A DNA stretch of 11,014 bases, taken from positions 1 to 11,014 of the forward strand of contig JADFRB010000024.1 in assembly GCA_022561525.1 (NCBI GenBank). The letters run 5' to 3'. The position numbers were made by a program, and so were the translations under genes. The notes beneath the pieces are model-generated. The model did no database searches and was not told the origin of the DNA. It worked only from the letters and a program-made list of their open reading frames with translations. Positions 6,706 to 11,014 of this stretch are shown in pieces. The DNA is from Nitrospinota bacterium. GTDB lineage: Bacteria > Nitrospirota > Nitrospiria > Nitrospirales > UBA8639. Position 1 is the stretch's first letter; each line of letters begins with the position of its first letter.

Positions 6706-6733
6706 CGTTTCTCGTCGTTCGTCTCTCGTCCTT
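6706..6733 (+). repeat. CG-phased heptamer array between mrdA and rodA
   Basis: Four units with CG at 6706, 6713, 6720 and 6727, such as CGTTTCT and CGTCTCT. It occupies nearly half of the 64-bp gap between mrdA and rodA and ends 12 bp before the rodA ribosome binding site. The transcript would carry the purine-rich complement. CGTTTCT also occurs in the array at 2538-2558. Confidence 0.6.
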
Positions 6734-6747
6734 TCAGGAGATACGCA

Positions 6748-8592
6748 TCACAAAATTGGCCTCTCGCGTTTCTGGCCCAGACGCGTCTTATCACCGTTTT
6801 TCTTGATAAAGGCTTCGATTAATTCTCTTGCCAGTGGGGCAGCGGCAGAACCACCATGTCCAGCATGCTCGGCCAGGACGGCTACCGCGATCTGAGGATT
6901 GTCAAATGGAGCATACGAGAGAAACCAGGCATGGTCGCGAAACTGCTTCGGCGTGTCTTTTCTTTTGTCTGCGCGAAGTGCCACAACTTGAGACGTCCCG
7001 GTTTTCCCGGCAATGGTGACCAGTGGGGAATTGGCCCGTCGCGCCGTTCCCTCTGAGACGACAGATGCCAGGGCACGTTGAATGGCCTCCACAAACACGG
7101 GATTCAAGCCTAATGGTACGGCTTTGGCCATTGGCCAAGTTTCGACTTCCCCGGTATTGCGGCGTCGCACACCACGAACCAATCGAGGTCGGTGGGCCAC
7201 CCCATTATTGCCGATGGTGGCAATCACCTGCGCCATTTGAATCGGGGTTACGGTGACGTATCCTTGCCCGATGGCGACCGAAATGGTTTCTCCCGGATAC
7301 CAGGGTTCTCCCCGAGCCTGTTGTTTCCATTCTGTTGAGGGGACGATGCCTCGTTGCTCCGACGGCAAATCAATCCCCGTTTTTTTGCCCAGGCCAAACA
7401 GGCTGGCGTAGGTCGCAATGGCATCAATGCCTAAGCGATGACCCATTTTATAAAAATAGACATCACACGACTGTGTGAGGGCTTTGTGTAAATTCACCGT
7501 ACCATGTCCGCTCGCTTTCCAATCACGAAACGTTCGTCTGCCGAATCGAAACCTCCCGCGGCATTGAATCGTTTCGGACAAATTCACCTCATTGGTTTCT
7601 AATGCGGCTGCGGCCATAATGATTTTAAACGTCGATCCGGGAGGATAGAGTCCTTGTATGGCTCGGTTGGTGAGCGGATGCCGCTTGTCCTGGAGAATGT
7701 TTTGCCATTCCTTTGAACTCAATCCTCTTGACAGGGCATTCGGGTCAAAACTGGGGCGGCTGGCTATTGCCAACGTGTCGCCGGTTTTGGGGTCCAACGC
7801 AATGATGGCCCCAGCTTCTTCACCTAATAAATTTTCTGCTAATTGTTGCAGATCAAAATCAAGGGTCAGATAGAGGTCATGGCCGGCTTGCGGTTTCTCG
7901 ACGGAGATTGTTCGTTTTTCATGCCCCAGAGCATCCACCTCAATCAGCTTGCGGCCGGCTTGTCCGCGCAAGAGTTGATCGTACATCCGTTCCACGCCAT
8001 ATTGCCCCACGATACTTCCCGGATGAAGCCCCTGAAAGTATTCCTGGGACAGTTGTTGCTCAGACACTTCCCCAACATATCCAATCACATGTGCGGCATA
8101 GGGGCCTTGGGGATTATTCCGTTGAAATTCCGGGTGAACCACGACTCCTGGTAAATCCAACCGATGAGATTCAATCAAGGCCGCCTCACGGAGCGTCAAC
8201 CCCCCCTTTAATTTTACCCGGGTCAGGGTCCCTCTTGCTCGAAACTTTTTGCTCAACTCGGATTCGTCAATATCCAGGTACTTCACGAGTTTTTGAATGA
8301 GGACTTCTCGATCATTGACATCTTTGAGCTCGACATACAGGTTAAAACTGGGAACATTATTGGCCAGGAGTTTCCCGTCTCTGTCGAAAATGAGCCCGCG
8401 GGCTGGGTGTAACAAGATCGAACGCGTTCGATTATTTTGAGAGAGTTCCCGATAGTACGGACCATCACGAACCTGTAATTGCCATAAACGCAACGCGAGA
8501 AGGCCGATGACAACCAGCACGCCGATTTTGAGCAGAACCAACCGCTGTTGGAGTTCCGCTAATCCGTTTTCTTGAAGTTTTCTGTCACTCAT
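6748..8592 (-). CDS. mrdA: Penicillin-binding protein 2 (class B transpeptidase, elongasome)
   Basis: An inner-membrane-anchored D,D-transpeptidase that crosslinks peptidoglycan in the periplasm during elongation and activates RodA. The product is 614 aa, similar to E. coli PBP2 (633 aa). One N-terminal membrane anchor covers about residues 18-37. The pedestal/dimerisation domain starts at about residue 50 and includes the R-G-x-I-x-D-R-D-G motif (RGLIFDRDG, 65-73). The transpeptidase domain covers about 255-600, with the active-site SxxK at S320-TF-K323, the second motif SCD at 375-377 (Asp at the third position is usual in PBP2) and KTG at 530-532. All three catalytic motifs are intact. The ATG at 8590-8592 has only a weak GGA upstream, and 111 bp separate it from mreD. 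rodA follows after 64 bp. Highly confident as PBP2 rather than FtsI because of its RodA and MreCD neighbours and the motif style. Confidence 0.95.
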   Translation of the reverse strand: MSDRKLQENGLAELQQRLVLLKIGVLVVIGLLALRLWQLQVRDGPYYRELSQNNRTRSILLHPARGLIFDRDGKLLANNVPSFNLYVELKDVNDREVLIQKLVKYLDIDESELSKKFRARGTLTRVKLKGGLTLREAALIESHRLDLPGVVVHPEFQRNNPQGPYAAHVIGYVGEVSEQQLSQEYFQGLHPGSIVGQYGVERMYDQLLRGQAGRKLIEVDALGHEKRTISVEKPQAGHDLYLTLDFDLQQLAENLLGEEAGAIIALDPKTGDTLAIASRPSFDPNALSRGLSSKEWQNILQDKRHPLTNRAIQGLYPPGSTFKIIMAAAALETNEVNLSETIQCRGRFRFGRRTFRDWKASGHGTVNLHKALTQSCDVYFYKMGHRLGIDAIATYASLFGLGKKTGIDLPSEQRGIVPSTEWKQQARGEPWYPGETISVAIGQGYVTVTPIQMAQVIATIGNNGVAHRPRLVRGVRRRNTGEVETWPMAKAVPLGLNPVFVEAIQRALASVVSEGTARRANSPLVTIAGKTGTSQVVALRADKRKDTPKQFRDHAWFLSYAPFDNPQIAVAVLAEHAGHGGSAAAPLARELIEAFIKKNGDKTRLGQKRERPIL

Positions 8593-8703
8593 GTCGAATC
8601 CGTTTTGGGACTATTGAAAAGGCATGCCCTAATTTGTCGATGATCACTCGTATTTATAAGAGTTTTCATGCCATCTTTTTTCTCTAGCCACGAGCGACAA
8701 CTC

Positions 8704-9192
8704 CTAGAAGCTTGAGGCCTCTGGTGTCCAACGAGTGGCGACCCAATAGGCGGCAATAGCCACCAACCCATCAAAGAGCGCTTGGGGCAAGAGGATGGAA
8801 GGAAATCCCAACAACACATCCCCGATGTCCATGCCAACTCTTGACGACACCATAAACACCACCCCGGAAAAGACTGAAAAAACAGCCACAACTAAAAATG
8901 CTGAATGCGACGCGGCATTCGCTAAATTTCTCGCAATCAACCCGGCAAAAAATCCCACGCCAGATTTGGTGATTGTATTCAGCCACAAGTCACTGGCGGA
9001 AAACAGATCTTGAACAAATCCGAGAAAAAATCCCATGATCAATCCCTGGACTTGCCCAGTGAGAAACCCAATGAGGCAGGCTGCGATAAGACACAAATCC
9101 GGGCGAATGCCAAACGGGCTAATGGATCCCAACACAGTCGTTTGGAGGGGGACGAGCAGGAGAATACAGCCGACGAAAAGACCAGTTTTCAT
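8704..9192 (-). CDS. mreD: Rod shape-determining protein MreD
   Basis: A small inner-membrane protein of the elongasome that contacts MreC and helps couple MreB filaments to the wall synthases. The product is 162 aa, the usual size, and almost entirely hydrophobic, with about five to six membrane segments. The conserved feature visible is the RPDLCLIAACLIGFLTG segment (about 30-46), followed by GFFLGFVQDLFS (about 54-65), matching the family's P-D-hydrophobic and G-x-x-x-D motifs. Its ATG overlaps the mreC stop codon (ATGA, 4 nt), so translation is probably coupled to mreC; AAGG lies 4 nt upstream. Sequence conservation in MreD is low, so the call leans on position between mreC and mrdA as well as on topology. 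Confidence 0.92.
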   Translation of the reverse strand: MKTGLFVGCILLLVPLQTTVLGSISPFGIRPDLCLIAACLIGFLTGQVQGLIMGFFLGFVQDLFSASDLWLNTITKSGVGFFAGLIARNLANAASHSAFLVVAVFSVFSGVVFMVSSRVGMDIGDVLLGFPSILLPQALFDGLVAIAAYWVATRWTPEASSF

Positions 9193-10091
9193 GAATCCTT
9201 GGGTTTCTTCTCTTGAGAAGTCAGGATGTTGCCAATCGACTCCGTACTTTCCGACGATGGTGGTGGAAGGACGATTAACACTTCCTCCAACTTTCCAAAA
9301 TCGACGACAGGGGCAACGTGAGCCGTTTGGAAGAGATCTCCTTCACGTTCTCCAACTGTGAGCACCTGCCCAATCAGGAGCCCGCGAGGAAATCCTCCGG
9401 TCAATCCCGATGTGACAACCGTATCCCCCTCTTTCACGGCCGCTAAGGGAGGAATGTATTTCATCCTGACAAAACCCTGTGCCGTTCCTTGAACAATGCC
9501 CTCATCCCGCGTTCGCTGAATCAGGCCAGTCACCGCCACATTGGGGTCGGTGATCAACAAGGCGATACTCGTTGAACTGGCGACTTTCACAATGTACCCA
9601 ACGATTCCGGCTGGGGTGACCACACCCATTTCCACGGCGACCCCATCATCCTCTCCTTTATTCAACACCACACCGTGATACCAATTGGAGGCGCTTCGAC
9701 CAATGACCCGTGCTGCGAGGGTGGTCATGGCGCTTTCTTCCTGAAAATCAAGCAATGCGGTTAATCGCTGAGAGGCCAGGGCTTGTTCCCGGAGCTGATT
9801 CAATTCTCCTTCCAGGTTCTGAACCTTGACTTGAAGGTCGCGGTTTTGTTCATAGATGCCTTGTAGGGCGATGTATTGGTTCCACCAATTGCGAACCCCA
9901 CGATCGACATCGGCCATCATTTCCAAGGGGACGCTGACCACGTCCGCCACGGGCTTACCGACTTGTTGGAGGAGAAATTGCGTTTGGCGAGGAAGGAGAA
10001 ATAGTAGTACCAGGGCGATAATCACCATCCCCACAACCAGTCGCCTTGTACTGGCACTCCACAGGAATAAAGGCCGGACCCGGCCGATCAT
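9189..10091 (-). CDS. mreC: Rod shape-determining protein MreC
   Basis: A bitopic membrane protein whose periplasmic part scaffolds and activates PBP2-RodA. The product is 300 aa. It has a short cytoplasmic N-terminus, one membrane segment at about 17-35, a likely coiled coil at about 78-115 (rich in E, Q and L at heptad spacing), and the two-lobed beta domain at about 120-275. That domain contains typical MreC text such as ARVIGRS, VVTPAGIVGYI and VVTSGLTGGFPRGLLIG. A low-complexity Ser/Glu/Lys tail of about 25 residues ends the protein. The ATG at 10089-10091 follows mreB by 11 bp. Its AAAGGA ribosome binding site (10099-10104) overlaps the mreB stop codon, and the end overlaps mreD by 4 nt. 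Both junctions imply tight translational coupling. Confidence 0.95.
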   Translation of the reverse strand: MIGRVRPLFLWSASTRRLVVGMVIIALVLLFLLPRQTQFLLQQVGKPVADVVSVPLEMMADVDRGVRNWWNQYIALQGIYEQNRDLQVKVQNLEGELNQLREQALASQRLTALLDFQEESAMTTLAARVIGRSASNWYHGVVLNKGEDDGVAVEMGVVTPAGIVGYIVKVASSTSIALLITDPNVAVTGLIQRTRDEGIVQGTAQGFVRMKYIPPLAAVKEGDTVVTSGLTGGFPRGLLIGQVLTVGEREGDLFQTAHVAPVVDFGKLEEVLIVLPPPSSESTESIGNILTSQEKKPKDS

Positions 10092-10102
10092 ACATGTATC
10101 CT

Positions 10103-11014
10103 TTATGAATTGACGGCTGACATGGAAGCCACGTTCCGCAGTAAGGAAAGTTCTTCGAGTGTCTTTCCTACCCCTAACACCACGGAGATGAGCGGGTCAT
10201 CCACGGTCACAATCGGAAGCGCGGTTTCGTCACGTAACCGGGCATCCAATCCTTTCAGGAGCGAGCCTCCTCCCGTCAACACAATTCCTCGGTCAATGAT
10301 ATCTCCTGCCAACTCCGGCGGAGTATTTTCCAATGCTACCTTGATGGCCGACACAATCGTCGAAATCGATTCCTGTAAGGCTTCTCGAATTTCCGTATCT
10401 TCCACGACAATGGTTCGTGGGATGCCGGAAATTAAATCCCGTCCCTTCACCATCATCTGTGCCTTTTCGGGAAGAGGATACGCCGAGCCAATTTCAAATT
10501 TGACTCGCTCGGCCATATGCTCTCCGATGAGCAGGCTGTACTCTCGTTTCATATGGCTAATGATGGCGGAGTCCATTTGGTCCCCCGCGACTTTCACTGA
10601 TTCGCTGTAGACGATTCCCCCAAGAGAGATGACCGCAATATCCGTTGTGCCGCCGCCGATATCGACGACCATATTGCCTGAAGGTTCGGTAATCGGAAGA
10701 CCGGCGCCAATGGCGGCGGCCACGGGCTCTTCGATAAGATAGACCTCCCGTGCGCCTGCCAACTCAGCGGACTCTTTCACGGCCCGTTGTTCGACTTGCG
10801 TGATGCGTGAGGGCACGCCAATGATGATACGCGGACGAACAAACGTACTGCGATGATGCACCTTGGTGATGAAATGCCGCAGCATCCGCTCGGCCATTTC
10901 AAAATCGGCAATGACGCCCTCTTTCATCGGACGGATCGCGGTGATATTGCCAGGCGTCCGACCCACCATGCGTTTAGCTTCGCTCCCGACCGCTAAAATC
11001 GTATTAGATTTTTT
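10103..11014 (-). CDS. mreB: Rod shape-determining protein MreB, truncated at the window edge
   Basis: The bacterial actin homologue; it forms membrane-bound filaments under the inner membrane that direct elongasome movement and rod shape. The last 303 codons are present; roughly the first 40 residues lie beyond the right edge. The frame is open to base 11014, with [20 protein letters not shown] at the truncated start, so the in-frame ATG at 10969 is internal. Visible actin-fold motifs are [14 protein letters not shown], the phosphate-2 loop VDIGGGTTD, the AGDQMDSAI segment, and the adenosine motif [14 protein letters not shown] near the C-terminus. It heads the visible mreBCD-mrdA-rodA cluster; any promoter upstream of it is outside the window. 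Confidence 0.97.
   Translation of the reverse strand, partial: KKSNTILAVGSEAKRMVGRTPGNITAIRPMKEGVIADFEMAERMLRHFITKVHHRSTFVRPRIIIGVPSRITQVEQRAVKESAELAGAREVYLIEEPVAAAIGAGLPITEPSGNMVVDIGGGTTDIAVISLGGIVYSESVKVAGDQMDSAIISHMKREYSLLIGEHMAERVKFEIGSAYPLPEKAQMMVKGRDLISGIPRTIVVEDTEIREALQESISTIVSAIKVALENTPPELAGDIIDRGIVLTGGGSLLKGLDARLRDETALPIVTVDDPLISVVLGVGKTLEELSLLRNVASMSAVNS

Noticed and set aside
8593..8703. A possible promoter for mrdA in the 111-bp mreD-mrdA gap
   Set aside because: A TATAAA-like hexamer is present on the minus strand at 8653-8658, and a TCGACA-like hexamer elsewhere in the gap, but neither has a matching partner at proper spacing. No heptamer phasing is visible here either.
10110..10610. 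A 166-codon plus-strand open frame opposite mreB
   Set aside because: Fully antisense to conserved MreB motifs and low-complexity in composition; a shadow frame.

Overview
The window is an ordinary-looking stretch of bacterial core genome packed with housekeeping genes. The genes belong to cell-shape and wall-elongation, RNA-processing and DNA-handling families. Base composition looks close to balanced by eye. The genes are Gram-negative-like, with a full mreBCD set fused to mrdA-rodA and followed by an RNase G/E gene. My best guess is Nitrospirota, perhaps a marine Nitrospira. That is an impression from gene order and protein flavour, not something the sequence proves.

Layout. A plus-strand fragment at 1-126 is the C-terminus of what looks like ClpX. 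Everything else is on the minus strand and is transcribed from right to left: mreB (truncated by the right edge), mreC, mreD, mrdA (PBP2), rodA, rng (RNase G/E), dprA and topA. Spacing from mreB to rodA is tight (11 bp, a 4-nt overlap, 111 bp, 64 bp). The gaps widen to about 140 bp before rng and 230 bp before dprA, then shrink to 31 bp before topA. topA converges with clpX across 99 bp that hold a likely terminator. Three genes (topA, dprA, rodA) are best read from GTG starts; in each case an upstream ATG lies in a non-homologous open extension.

How they work together. MreB filaments and the membrane proteins MreC and MreD organise the elongasome. RodA polymerises lipid II into glycan strands, and its partner PBP2 crosslinks them. 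RNase G/E processes rRNA and mRNA. DprA loads RecA on incoming single-stranded DNA. TopA relaxes negative supercoils. No mobile elements, CRISPR arrays, tRNA or rRNA genes, or defence systems are visible.

The one structure the genes do not explain is a set of short, degenerate heptamer arrays in four of the intergenic gaps. Read in one direction, each array has a CG dinucleotide every 7 bases (rough consensus CGNNTYN). In two gaps (clpX/topA and rng/dprA) the arrays occur as inverted pairs around a central loop. In the other two (dprA-topA and mrdA-rodA) they are single. They resemble in form the heptameric short tandem repeats known from cyanobacterial intergenic regions, and they are the item here most worth following up.
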